A stretch of 64,000 nt of DNA, taken from NCBI RefSeq assembly GCF_027922305.1, contig NZ_BSFK01000002.1, positions 1 through 64,000 on the forward strand. The letters run 5' to 3'. This document shows, in pieces, positions 55,737 to 64,000 of the stretch (positions are counted from its first letter, which is position 1; every line of letters begins with the position of its first letter). A program made the translations under genes and the position numbers. This DNA comes from Methylopila jiangsuensis (GTDB taxonomy: Bacteria > Pseudomonadota > Alphaproteobacteria > Rhizobiales > Methylopilaceae). The notes under the pieces are model-generated. The model was given only the letters and a program-made list of their open reading frames with translations, had not been told where the DNA came from and made no database searches.

Positions 55737-56501
55737 ATGCCCAGTCTCCGAAATCCGCTGCGCCCGCTGGTGCTGGTGCCCGCCCGCCTCGCCGCGACGC
55801 GGCTCCCCAACAAGCCCTTGGCCGACATCCACGGCGATCCGATGATCGTCCACGTCTGGCGGCGGGCGAAGGAGGCGGGCGTCGGGCCGGTGGTGGTGGC
55901 GACGGATTCGCCCGACGTGGCGGAGGCGATCGTGAACGCGGGCGGTCAGGCCGTGCTCACGCGTCCCGACCACGCGTCCGGCTCGGACCGCATCCACGAG
56001 GCGGTGGAGGCGCTCGATCCCGACTGCGATTTCAACGTGATCGTGAACGTGCAGGGCGACCTGCCCACGCTCGATCCGGCGGCGATCCGGGCGAGCCTCG
56101 CGCCGCTGGACGATCCGGAGGTGGACATCACCACGCTGGTGGCGGAGATCGTCCGCGAGGAGGAGAAGACCGAGCCGAGCGTGGTGAAGATGGTCGGCGC
56201 GGAGGTGTCGCCCGGCCGGTTCCGCTGCCTCTACTTCACCCGCGCCACCGCGCCCGCGGGGCCGGGGCCGCTCTACCATCACATCGGGCTTTACGCCTAT
56301 CGCCGCTCCGCGCTGGAGCGCTTCGTGCGGCTGCCCCCGTCGCCGCTGGAGCTGCGGGAGAAGCTGGAGCAGCTCCGGGCGATCGAGGCCGGCATGCGCA
56401 TCGACGCGGTGAAGGTGGACGTGGTGCCGCTCGGCGTCGACACCGCCTCCGACCTCGAGCGCGCCCGCGTCATGCTGATCCACGCGGCGGAAGGGCTGTG
56501 A
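55737..56501 (+). CDS. kdsB: 3-deoxy-manno-octulosonate cytidylyltransferase (KdsB)
   Basis: Activates Kdo as CMP-Kdo for lipopolysaccharide core synthesis. The 254-residue protein shows [20 protein letters not shown] (nucleotide-binding N-terminus), [70 protein letters not shown] and a C-terminal [12 protein letters not shown]. It is of standard length, and the start at 55737 is the first sensible Met. The stop overlaps the possible GTG start of the prephenate dehydratase gene. Confidence 0.96.
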   Translation: MPSLRNPLRPLVLVPARLAATRLPNKPLADIHGDPMIVHVWRRAKEAGVGPVVVATDSPDVAEAIVNAGGQAVLTRPDHASGSDRIHEAVEALDPDCDFNVIVNVQGDLPTLDPAAIRASLAPLDDPEVDITTLVAEIVREEEKTEPSVVKMVGAEVSPGRFRCLYFTRATAPAGPGPLYHHIGLYAYRRSALERFVRLPPSPLELREKLEQLRAIEAGMRIDAVKVDVVPLGVDTASDLERARVMLIHAAEGL

Positions 56502-56506
56502 GCGCG

Positions 56507-57403
56507 ATGGGCCAGAGCGGCAGGATCGCGTATCAGGGCGAGCCGGGGGCGAACTCCCATCTCGCCTGCGACCGGGTGTTCCCGGAGATGGAGCCCGCCC
56601 CTTACGCGAGCTTCGAGGACGCGCTGGCGGCGGTGTCCTCCGGCGCCTGCGATCTCGGCATGATCCCGATCGAGAATTCGGCCAACGGCCGGGTGGCGGA
56701 CATCCACCACCTGATGCCCTCGGCGGGCCTTCACATCATCGGCGAGTATTTCATGCCGATCCATCACCAGCTCATGGCGGTGAAGGGCGCCACGCTGGAC
56801 GGGCTGACGGCGGTCCAGAGCCATGTGCAGGCGCTCGGCCAGTGCCGGGGCAAGCTCCGGGAGCTCGGCCTGACGCCGGTCATCGGCGCCGACACCGCGG
56901 GTTCGGCCCGCGAGATCGCCGAAGCCGGCGATCCGGCGCGCGGCGCGCTCGCCTCCGAGCTCGCGGCCAGCGTCTACGGCCTCGAGATTCTGGCCCGCAA
57001 CGTCGAGGATTTCGAGAACAACACCACCCGGTTCGTGGTGCTGTCGCGGGAGAAGCGCTGGGCGCCGGCGGGGGCGGGACTCACCGTCACCACCTTCGTG
57101 TTCAAGGTGCGCAACATCCCGGCCGCGCTCTACAAGGCGCTGGGCGGCTTCGCCACCAACGGCGTCAACATGACGAAGCTGGAGAGCTACCAGCTCGACG
57201 GCGGCTTCACCGCCACCCAGTTCTACGCCGACGTGGAGGGCCATCCCCGCGATCCGGCGCTGAAGCGGGCGCTGGAGGAGCTGAAGTTCTTCTCAACCGA
57301 ACTCGCGATCCTCGGCGTCTATCCCGCCCACGACTTCCGGGTGGCGGCGCGGGCGATCGAGGCCCAGTCGGTGGTGCGGAAGGCGCCGCGCCGGGCGGGC
57401 TGA
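56507..57403 (+). CDS. pheA: Prephenate dehydratase
   Basis: Converts prephenate to phenylpyruvate in phenylalanine synthesis. The protein of about 298 residues has the catalytic domain (GRIAYQGEPGANSHLACDRV, MIPIENSANGRVADIHHL, NVEDFENNTTRFVVLSR with the catalytic Thr) and a C-terminal ACT domain (LYKALGGFATNGVNMTKLES) for phenylalanine feedback control. There is no chorismate mutase domain, as usual in alphaproteobacteria. A GTG at 56498 forms a GTGA overlap with kdsB and is the alternative start, adding three codons. Confidence 0.95.
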   Translation: MGQSGRIAYQGEPGANSHLACDRVFPEMEPAPYASFEDALAAVSSGACDLGMIPIENSANGRVADIHHLMPSAGLHIIGEYFMPIHHQLMAVKGATLDGLTAVQSHVQALGQCRGKLRELGLTPVIGADTAGSAREIAEAGDPARGALASELAASVYGLEILARNVEDFENNTTRFVVLSREKRWAPAGAGLTVTTFVFKVRNIPAALYKALGGFATNGVNMTKLESYQLDGGFTATQFYADVEGHPRDPALKRALEELKFFSTELAILGVYPAHDFRVAARAIEAQSVVRKAPRRAG

Positions 57404-57408
57404 ACGCC

Positions 57409-58191
57409 TCACTCCGCCGGGGCGGGCTGCGGCCCGCGCGGCCGGGCGCGCCGTTCGGCCCAGACCACCTTGCGGTAGTCGAAGCCCTGCGCCAGCGCCG
57501 GCTTCACGATCTGGAAATAGGGCGAGATGTCGAAGTCCCGCGGCATGTAGAGCGAGTGGTGCCGGATGTGCAGGATCTCGCGCCGCAGGCCCTCGTCGGA
57601 CAGGGTCTCGACGTCCGGCAGGATCGGGTAGCGCACCCGCTCGAAGGCGCGGGCGATCAGCGAGGAGCAGATGGCCCGCGTCGGCAGGCCCGACCCCAGC
57701 GCCAGCATCCGCCGCCGCATCCGCGCCGAGACGAACGGGACCGGCGCCAGATAGCGCATTAGGTCGAGCACGTTCTTGACGTCGTACTCGTAGCCGAGCC
57801 GCAGGATGCAGTAGCGCGCCACCTGCTCGCGCTCGTGCAGGTCGAGATCGTGCGGGCGGCAGATGCGGATGTGCTCGCGGGCGTATTTCGACAGCGGCGC
57901 CGAGGCGCAGCCGATGCCGAGCTCCATCTCCACCAGCGTGTGGCGCTCGCCGTCCGGCTCCGCCGTCTCCAGCAGGTCGCCCACGTAGAGCACGGCGTGG
58001 GACCAGATCGACGACGTCATGCGCCGGATCACCGACGACACCCGCGACCGGCCGGCGATCAGGATCACGTCGCCCACCTGAAGCGTGGCGCGCAGGGTGG
58101 CGAGGTCGCAGATGTGCTGCGGCGCCGGGCGCGTCTCCGTGATCAGGTAGGTGATGAGACGCCGCCCCGCGGCGTTTTCCAGCCAGCCCAT
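57409..58191 (-). CDS. YiiX/YebB-like permuted NlpC/P60 (papain-like) protein
   Basis: A 260-residue protein of the permuted papain-like group (YiiX, DUF830). The expected order is present: a His in SIWSHAVLYVGD near residue 65 comes before the catalytic Cys in TRAICSSLIARAFE near 195, with VGDVILIAGRSRVSSVI at the domain start. Members act on amide or ester bonds of lipids, peptides or murein. There is no clear signal peptide, so location is uncertain. It converges with pheA (5 bp between stops), and its promoter lies in the 400-bp AT-richer gap before gdh. Confidence 0.82.
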   Translation of the reverse strand: MGWLENAAGRRLITYLITETRPAPQHICDLATLRATLQVGDVILIAGRSRVSSVIRRMTSSIWSHAVLYVGDLLETAEPDGERHTLVEMELGIGCASAPLSKYAREHIRICRPHDLDLHEREQVARYCILRLGYEYDVKNVLDLMRYLAPVPFVSARMRRRMLALGSGLPTRAICSSLIARAFERVRYPILPDVETLSDEGLRREILHIRHHSLYMPRDFDISPYFQIVKPALAQGFDYRKVVWAERRARPRGPQPAPAE

Positions 58192-58320
58192 GAATCCTTG
58201 CGCGCCTGTCCGTCCCGGAGACCGCCCGTGTGAGACGTTCGGGCCTAATGATCAAAAGAGAAGCAGGTTACCCGCGGGCGGGTTGCCATACGGTTGCGTC
58301 TCGCGCCCAAGGTGTCGGTT

Positions 58321-58349
58321 TTGACTTCGTGGTTAACCGATGCATAACA
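58321..58349 (+). promoter_or_regulatory. Putative housekeeping promoter of the glutamate dehydrogenase gene
   Basis: TTGACT, 17-base spacing, ATAACA sits inside the most AT-rich stretch of the window (58318-58378). It would give a leader of more than 200 bases before the gdh start at 58592, containing the dyad at 58393-58444. The assignment rests only on consensus similarity. Confidence 0.4.
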
Positions 58350-58392
58350 GTATTTGATAATTTTTGATTAAAATCAGAACGAAAGGAGACGT

Positions 58393-58444
58393 CCCGATTC
58401 GGCTCCGATTCGTTCTCGTGCGAACGAATCATCTCCGAATCGGG
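58393..58444. promoter_or_regulatory. 52-bp compound dyad upstream of gdh
   Basis: Outer arms CCCGATTCGG and CCGAATCGGG and inner arms GATTCGTTC and GAACGAATC are both perfectly complementary, separated by a 4x4 internal loop, with a six-base loop TCGTGC at the centre. No T run follows, so it is unlikely to be a terminator. It may be an operator for a dimeric repressor or an mRNA leader structure. The rest of 58192-58591 holds no gene. Confidence 0.7.
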
Positions 58445-58591
58445 CCGGCGTGATTTGTTCTCATGCCGCTTTTGCTCGGAGCCCCCAGCCGGTCACGAAA
58501 CGCTGCGGCGTCATCGCCGGGCGATCTCCGAGCGCTAGCTTTCCCGCGAAGCTCGGCCCCCTCCGGCCGAGAGCCAGAACGGGAGGCAGGC

Positions 58592-61500
58592 ATGCCGCGG
58601 AGCGAAGCCATCCGGATCAAGCGGATCGCCGAGGCGGGGGAGGCCGCGGCCGGCGGCGACGGCCCGCCGACCGCCTTCGTGGAGGCGCTGTTCGCCCAGG
58701 CGGGCGCCGCCGATCTCGCGACCCTCGACGCCGCCGCGCTCGCGGCCCTGGCGCGCGGGGCGTGGCGGCACTTCGAAAGCCGGAGGCCGGGCGCCCACGA
58801 CATCCGCCTGTCCGATCCCGATCTCGGCCCTGCGGGCGAGACCACCGTGATCGAGATCGTCAACGACGACATGCCCTATCTGGTGGACAGCGTGGTGGCG
58901 GAGCTGGCCGAGCGCGGGATCGCGCCGCGGCTGGTGCTGCATCCGATCCTTGCGGCCGAACGCGACGCCGAGGGCCGGCTCACGCGCTTCCTCGGCGACG
59001 CCAACCGCGTCGAGCTGGAGGACACGCCGCGGGAAAGCCTGATCCACCTGCATGTGGACCGCGTCGACGGCGATGAGGCGCGGGCGGAGCTGGCCGCGGC
59101 GCTGGACCGGGTGCTCGCCGACGTGCGCGTCGCTCAGGGCGATCACGAGGCCATGCGCGGGGCGGTCCGCGCCGCCGTCGCCGCCCTCCGGGAGACGCCG
59201 CCGCTGAACGTGGAGGATCTGGCGGAGGCGGCCCAATTTCTCGACTGGCTGCTGACGGATGATTTCGTGCTGCTGGGGGTGCGCGCCTACGCCTTCGAGG
59301 GCCAAGGCGAGGATGAGCGGCTTGAGCCCCTGATCGACACCGGGCTCGGCCTGCTGCGCGATCCCGCCGCCCGGGTGCTGCAGCGGGGCGGGGAGCTGGT
59401 GCATTTCACGCCCGAGATCCGCGCCTTCTTCCACGAGCCGAAGCCGCTGATCGTCACCAAGGCGAGCGTGCGCTCGCGGGTGTTCCGCCGCCGGCATCTG
59501 GACTACGTGGGCGTGAAGAGTTTCGACGCGCAGGGCCGCGTCACCGGCGAGCTGCGGATCGTGGGCCTGTTCGCGCCAACCGCCCTGACGCGCCCGGCGC
59601 GGTCCACGCCCTTCATCCGCCGCAAGGTGGATCTGGTCACCCGGCGGGCGGGCTTCGACCCGGACAGCCACTCCGGCAAGTCGCTCGCCGCGGCGCTGGA
59701 GGCGCATCCCCGCGACGAGCTGTTCCAGACCGACGCGGACACGCTCTACGACACCGCGCTCCGCATCCTGAACCTGATGGAGCGGCCGCGGGTGCAGGCG
59801 ATCGTGCGGCGGGACCGCTTCGACCGCTTCGTCTCCGTCCTCGTCTACGTGCCGCGCGAGCGCTACGACACGGCCGTTCGCGTGCGCATCGGCGCGCATC
59901 TGGCCGAACGTTTCGGCGGCCATGTCACCGCCTATTCTCCGGGCTTCCCGGAAGGGCCGCTGGCGCGGGTGCAGTTCATCATCGGGCTCGAGGGCCGCGA
60001 CGTTCCGGAGCCCGATGCGGAGACGCTGGACGCGGAGCTCGCCGCCCTCGTCGCCACCTGGGCGGACCGGCTGAAGGCCGAGCTCGCCCGCGCCCGGCCC
60101 GGCGGTGAGGCGCGCCGGCTGGCGCAGGTCTACGGCCACGCCTTCGGCCGCGGCTACGAGGCCCGCGCCGGCGCGGCCGAGGCCGTGACCGACATCGGCC
60201 ACATGGAGCGCCTGTCGGCGGAGGCGCCCTTCGCGGTCGACTTCTACGTGCGCGACGACGAGGCGGGGCTCCGGCTCAAGGTGTTCGCCCGCGGCGCGCC
60301 CGTGCCGCTGTCGCGCCGGGTGCCGCTGCTGGAGAACATGGGCTTCCGGGTGATCGACGAACGCTCCTACCGCAGCGAGCCGGCGGGGCGGGGCGAGGAC
60401 GGCCGGGTCTGGATCCACGACATGGCGCTGGAGCGGGCCCAGGGCGGCGCGATCGCGCTGACGCCGGAGCTGGACGATAGGCTGGAGGCGCTGCTGCTTG
60501 CGGCGCTGAACATGACGGTGGACAGCGACGGCTACGACGCGCTGGCGCTGGAGGCGGGCCTCGACCTGCGCGAGATCGCGCTGATCCGCGCCCTGTCGCG
60601 CTATCTCCGTCAGGCCCGCGCGCCGTACGATCAGGACTACATGTGGGCCACGCTGACCCGGCACGCAGCGATCGCGGGGCAGCTGTCCGCGCTGTTCCGG
60701 GTCCGGTTCGATCCGGCGTTCGAGGGCGACCGCGCCGCGCGCGAGGCCGAGATCGCGGCCGGGATCGAGGAGGCGCTCGGCGCGGTGGAGAGCCTCGACG
60801 AGGACCGCATCGTCCGGAAGTTCCTCAACCTCATCCAGGCCTGCCAGCGCACCAGCGCCTACCGGGCCGGGGACGAGGGGGCCACGCTCGCCTTCAAGTT
60901 CGAGAGCCGCAAGGTGGAGGACCTGCCCGAGCCGAGGCCGCTCTACGAGATCTTCGTCAGCGCGCCGCGGGTGGAGGGCGTGCATCTGCGCTTCGGCAAG
61001 GTGGCGCGGGGCGGCCTGCGCTGGTCCGACCGGCCGCAGGACTTCCGCACCGAGGTGCTCGGTCTCGTGAAGGCGCAGCAGGTGAAGAACGCGGTCATCG
61101 TGCCGGTGGGCGCCAAGGGCGGCTTCGTGCCGAAGCGCCTGCCCGCCGGTCCCCGCGACGCGTGGCTCGCGGAAGGAACGGCCGCCTACACGCTGTTCAT
61201 CAACGCGCTGCTGGACGTGACCGACGACCTCGAAAAGGACGACATCGTCCCGCCCCGCGACGTGGTGCGCCACGACGGCGACGACCCCTATCTGGTGGTG
61301 GCGGCCGACAAGGGCACCGCCACCTTCTCGGACACGGCCAACGGCATCGCCGAGGCGCGGGGATTCTGGCTGGGCGACGCCTTCGCCTCCGGCGGCTCGG
61401 CCGGCTACGACCACAAGGGCATGGGCATCACCGCCCGCGGCGCCTGGGAGGCGGTGAAGCGGCATTTCCGCGAGATGGACGTGGACATCCAGGCCACGCC

Positions 61501-63397
61501 CTTCACCGTGGTCGGCGTCGGCGACATGTCCGGCGACGTGTTCGGCAACGGCATGCTGCTGTCGGAGAAGATCCGGCTGATCGCGGCCTTCGACCACCGG
61601 GACATCTTCCTCGATCCCGACCCGGACCCCGCGGTCTCGTTCGAGGAGCGCCGGCGGCTGTTCGCGCTGCCCCGGTCGAGCTGGGCCGATTACGACCGCG
61701 CCAGGATCTCCAAAGGCGGCGGCGTGTTCTCCCGCGCGCTCAAGACCATCCCGCTGTCGGAGGAGGTCCGCGCCGCGCTCGGCTTCGACCGGCCGAGCGC
61801 CACGCCGCAGCAGGTGATCAGCGCCATCCTGAAGGCGCCCGCCGACCTGTTGTGGTTCGGCGGCATCGGCACCTATGTGCGGGCCGGCTCGGAGACCGAC
61901 GAGCAGGCGGGCGACCGGGTCAACGACGCGGTGCGGGTGGCGGCCTCGGAGCTTCGGGTCAAGGTGGTGGGGGAGGGCGCCAATCTCGGCGTCACCCAGA
62001 AGGGGCGCATCGAGGCGGCCCGCAAGGGCGTGCGGATCAACACCGACGCCATCGACAACTCCGCCGGCGTGAACACGTCCGACGTGGAGGTGAACGTCAA
62101 GATCGCCTTCGCCGGGCTGCTGCGCGACGGCGCGCTGGCCCGGGACCAGCGCGACCGCATCCTCGTGGAGATGACCGACGAGGTGGCGGCGCTGGTGCTC
62201 GCCAACAATTACGACCAGACGCTGGCGCTGTCGCTCGCCCAGCGCTCCGGCGTGGAGGAGGCCGGGTTCCAGACCCGGCTGATGCAGGCGCTGGAGGCGC
62301 GCGGGCTGCTCAACCGCGCGGTGGAGGTCCTGCCGGACGACGCCGCGCTCGCCGAGCGCGGCCGGGCCGGCGACCCGCTGACGCGGCCCGAAATCGCCGT
62401 GCTGCTGGCCTGGGCCAAGATCGCGCTTTATGACGATCTGCTTGCGTCCGGCGCGCCGGACGATCCCGCGTTCGAGGCCATCCTCCTGGGCTATTTCCCG
62501 ACCCTGATGCGCGAGCGGTTCCGCGACGCGATCCTCAATCACCGGCTCCGGCGGGAGATCGTGGCGACGGCGCTCGCCAACGTCATGATCAACCACGGCG
62601 GCCCGGCGCTGGCGGTCCGGCTGGCGGACCAGACCGGCGCGCCGCCGGCCCGCATCGCCGCGGCCTATGCGGTGGTGGCCCGCGCCTACGATCTCGACGG
62701 GCTGAAGGCGGAGATCGACGCGCTCGACAACCGCGTGCCCGGGGCGCTGCAACTCGAACTTTACGACGGCTTGAGCGACCTGCTGCTGCGCCGCATGATC
62801 TGGTTCCTGAGCAACGTGGACGTGGAGAGCGACGTGGCGGCGACCGCCGAGCGGTTTCGCGACGGGGTGGAGGCGGTGGCCGCCGACCTTGACGCCGCGC
62901 TCGGCCCCGACGCCGCCGGTCGCCGTTCGGCCCGCGCCACGGAGCTCGCCCGCGCCGGCGTCCCCCACGCGCTGGCCGTGCGCCTGTCCGGTCTGCTCGC
63001 GCTCGAAGGCGCGCCCGACGCCGTGCTGGTGGCGGAGAAGGCGGGCCGTCCCATCGGCGAGGCGGCGGCCACCCTGTTCGCGGTGGCGGACCTGTTCCAG
63101 CTCGGCCGCGTCATCCTCGCCGCGCAGGCCATCACCGCCACCGACTATTACGAGCGTCTGGCGCTCGACCGCGCCCGCGACCAGATCGGCTTCGCCGCCC
63201 GCGCCATGGCGGTCGCGGCGCTGAACGCCGCGCCGGGCGCCTCCGGGCCGGAGGCGGTGGCGGTCTGGGCGGAGGCCTCGCCGGACGCAGGCCGGGTGCG
63301 CAAGGCGGTGGCGGAGATCGCGGGCTCGGGCGTCACGCTCGCCCGGCTGTCGGTGGCCGCGAGCCTGCTGGCCGATCTGGCGCGGGAGACGGCGTGA
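58592..63397 (+). CDS. gdhB: Large NAD-specific glutamate dehydrogenase
   Basis: A 1601-residue enzyme of the L-GDH/GDH-180 class, which deaminates glutamate to 2-oxoglutarate with NAD+ and mainly serves catabolism. The N-terminal ACT-like regulatory part covers about 1-700 (VIEIVNDDMPYLVDSVVAEL, PFAVDFYVRDDE). The catalytic core at about 760-1250 has FKFESRKVEDLPEPRPLYEI, GGLRWSDRPQDFRTEVLGLV, KNAVIVPVGAKGGFVPK (substrate Lys), DKGTATFSDTANGIA and VVGEGANLGVTQKGRIEAA. A helical C-terminal domain completes it. The start at 58592 has GGGAGG nearby. It overlaps the bluB start by a GTGA. Confidence 0.96.
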   Translation: MPRSEAIRIKRIAEAGEAAAGGDGPPTAFVEALFAQAGAADLATLDAAALAALARGAWRHFESRRPGAHDIRLSDPDLGPAGETTVIEIVNDDMPYLVDSVVAELAERGIAPRLVLHPILAAERDAEGRLTRFLGDANRVELEDTPRESLIHLHVDRVDGDEARAELAAALDRVLADVRVAQGDHEAMRGAVRAAVAALRETPPLNVEDLAEAAQFLDWLLTDDFVLLGVRAYAFEGQGEDERLEPLIDTGLGLLRDPAARVLQRGGELVHFTPEIRAFFHEPKPLIVTKASVRSRVFRRRHLDYVGVKSFDAQGRVTGELRIVGLFAPTALTRPARSTPFIRRKVDLVTRRAGFDPDSHSGKSLAAALEAHPRDELFQTDADTLYDTALRILNLMERPRVQAIVRRDRFDRFVSVLVYVPRERYDTAVRVRIGAHLAERFGGHVTAYSPGFPEGPLARVQFIIGLEGRDVPEPDAETLDAELAALVATWADRLKAELARARPGGEARRLAQVYGHAFGRGYEARAGAAEAVTDIGHMERLSAEAPFAVDFYVRDDEAGLRLKVFARGAPVPLSRRVPLLENMGFRVIDERSYRSEPAGRGEDGRVWIHDMALERAQGGAIALTPELDDRLEALLLAALNMTVDSDGYDALALEAGLDLREIALIRALSRYLRQARAPYDQDYMWATLTRHAAIAGQLSALFRVRFDPAFEGDRAAREAEIAAGIEEALGAVESLDEDRIVRKFLNLIQACQRTSAYRAGDEGATLAFKFESRKVEDLPEPRPLYEIFVSAPRVEGVHLRFGKVARGGLRWSDRPQDFRTEVLGLVKAQQVKNAVIVPVGAKGGFVPKRLPAGPRDAWLAEGTAAYTLFINALLDVTDDLEKDDIVPPRDVVRHDGDDPYLVVAADKGTATFSDTANGIAEARGFWLGDAFASGGSAGYDHKGMGITARGAWEAVKRHFREMDVDIQATPFTVVGVGDMSGDVFGNGMLLSEKIRLIAAFDHRDIFLDPDPDPAVSFEERRRLFALPRSSWADYDRARISKGGGVFSRALKTIPLSEEVRAALGFDRPSATPQQVISAILKAPADLLWFGGIGTYVRAGSETDEQAGDRVNDAVRVAASELRVKVVGEGANLGVTQKGRIEAARKGVRINTDAIDNSAGVNTSDVEVNVKIAFAGLLRDGALARDQRDRILVEMTDEVAALVLANNYDQTLALSLAQRSGVEEAGFQTRLMQALEARGLLNRAVEVLPDDAALAERGRAGDPLTRPEIAVLLAWAKIALYDDLLASGAPDDPAFEAILLGYFPTLMRERFRDAILNHRLRREIVATALANVMINHGGPALAVRLADQTGAPPARIAAAYAVVARAYDLDGLKAEIDALDNRVPGALQLELYDGLSDLLLRRMIWFLSNVDVESDVAATAERFRDGVEAVAADLDAALGPDAAGRRSARATELARAGVPHALAVRLSGLLALEGAPDAVLVAEKAGRPIGEAAATLFAVADLFQLGRVILAAQAITATDYYERLALDRARDQIGFAARAMAVAALNAAPGASGPEAVAVWAEASPDAGRVRKAVAEIAGSGVTLARLSVAASLLADLARETA

Positions 63398-64000
63398 CGT
63401 CGAACGCCGCCCCCGTATTCGACGCCGCCTTCCGCGACCGGCTCGCCGAGCTGATCGCGTGGCGGCGGGACGTGCGGCGGTTCCGGAGCGATCCGGTCGC
63501 GCCCGAGACGGTGCGCCGGCTGCTGCGGCTCGCCGTTCTGTCGCCTTCGGTGGGCAACAGCCAGCCCTGGCGGTTCGTGCTGGTGGAGAGCCCCGAGCTG
63601 CGCCGGGCGGCGCGGGAGAACTGCCTCGCCGCCAACGCCGCGGCGGCGGAGAGCTATGACGGCGAGCGCGCCGCGCTCTACCGTTCGCTGAAGCTCGAAG
63701 GCATGAGGGAGGCCCCGGTCCATCTCGCGGTGTTCTGCGACGGGGAGACGGAGCTCGGCTGCGGCCTCGGCCGCGCCACCATGCCGGAGACGCTGGCCTA
63801 TTCGGCGGTGGGGGCGGTGGCGACGCTGTGGCTCGCGGCCCGCGCGGAAGGGATCGGCCTCGGCTGGGTGTCGATCCTCGATCCCGATCGCATCCACGCC
63901 CTGCTGGACGCGCCCGCGGCGTGGCGGCTGATCGCCTATCTCTGTCTGGGCCTCCCCCAGGAGGAGCACGACGATCCGGAGCTGGTCCGCGCCGGCTGGC
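63394..64000 (+). CDS. bluB: 5,6-dimethylbenzimidazole synthase BluB (cut by window end)
   Basis: BluB breaks down reduced flavin mononucleotide to the lower ligand of vitamin B12. About 202 residues are present. The nitroreductase-like fold shows WRRDVRRFRSDPV, LLRLAVLSPSVGNSQPWRFV and TLWLAARAEGIGLGWVSIL, typical of BluB. The start is a GTG at 63394 overlapping the glutamate dehydrogenase stop (GTGA), so the two may be cotranscribed, although their pathways are unrelated. The C-terminus lies beyond the window. Confidence 0.9.
   Translation, partial: MTSNAAPVFDAAFRDRLAELIAWRRDVRRFRSDPVAPETVRRLLRLAVLSPSVGNSQPWRFVLVESPELRRAARENCLAANAAAAESYDGERAALYRSLKLEGMREAPVHLAVFCDGETELGCGLGRATMPETLAYSAVGAVATLWLAARAEGIGLGWVSILDPDRIHALLDAPAAWRLIAYLCLGLPQEEHDDPELVRAGW

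Noticed and set aside
58535..62968. Minus-strand open frame of nearly 1,500 codons opposite the glutamate dehydrogenase
   Set aside because: Same shadow effect in a very GC-rich gene; there are no recognisable motifs, and the sense strand has clear GDH motifs.

Overview
This is a gene-dense, very GC-rich (roughly 70 %) 64 kb chromosomal segment of an alphaproteobacterium, most likely of the order Hyphomicrobiales (Rhizobiales). The evidence is a PhyR-NepR-EcfG general stress response locus, an MmcB-type protein, the large NAD-specific glutamate dehydrogenase, BluB, a HrcA/CIRCE-type groESL operon and yej-type peptide importers. An NAD-dependent, metal-free formate dehydrogenase gene and a neighbouring molybdenum-type uptake locus are compatible with a methylotrophic or formate-using relative. 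I cannot name the genus from sequence alone. I saw no rRNA, tRNA, transposase, phage gene or CRISPR array.

Layout. 0-8 kb: small hypothetical, DUF2254 membrane protein, groEL-groES with CIRCE, a hydrolase-like unknown, a MarR regulator, a GNAT acetyltransferase and an L,D-transpeptidase. 8-13 kb: glnD, a TrmH-type methyltransferase and an Uup-type ABC-F protein. 13-18 kb: the stress-response block (histidine-kinase-like protein, ecfG, nepR, small membrane protein, phyR, LOV histidine kinase), all on the minus strand. 18-25 kb: Crp/Fnr regulator, OpgC-like protein, pyruvate carboxylase and a membrane-anchored unknown. 25-28 kb: a phaC-like/pta/ackA operon. 28-33 kb: an HlyD-RbbA-YhhJ type exporter operon. 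33-43 kb: the formate dehydrogenase/metal locus. 43-54 kb: MmcB, NUDIX hydrolase and a yejABEF-like operon with a toxin-antitoxin-like pair inside it. 54-64 kb: a three-module cytochrome c, kdsB, prephenate dehydratase, a YiiX-like protein, NAD-glutamate dehydrogenase and the start of bluB.

The most interesting region is 33.0-43.3 kb. A LysR regulator and the metal-free formate dehydrogenase are followed by an HPP protein, a stand-alone ModE-type DNA-binding domain, a TonB-dependent receptor and a tightly overlapping six-gene operon (DUF2478, substrate-binding protein, FecCD-type permease, FecE-type ATPase, Mop/TOBE molbindin, TrmO-like protein). Three 24-bp dyads with the same spacing (CGYTATRT-N8-half site) precede the LysR gene, the receptor gene and the six-gene operon. 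They resemble ModE operators (Mo-boxes). I read this as a candidate ModE-controlled, TonB-dependent molybdate/tungstate (or metallophore) uptake system, linked to an enzyme that replaces molybdenum formate dehydrogenases when the metal is scarce. In this sequence the formate dehydrogenase gene carries a single in-frame TAG at 34999-35001 and is otherwise intact.

Many operons are translationally coupled by GTGA or ATGA overlaps, and I used these overlaps to place several starts. All functions are inferred from motifs and family resemblance read by eye; no database search was run.
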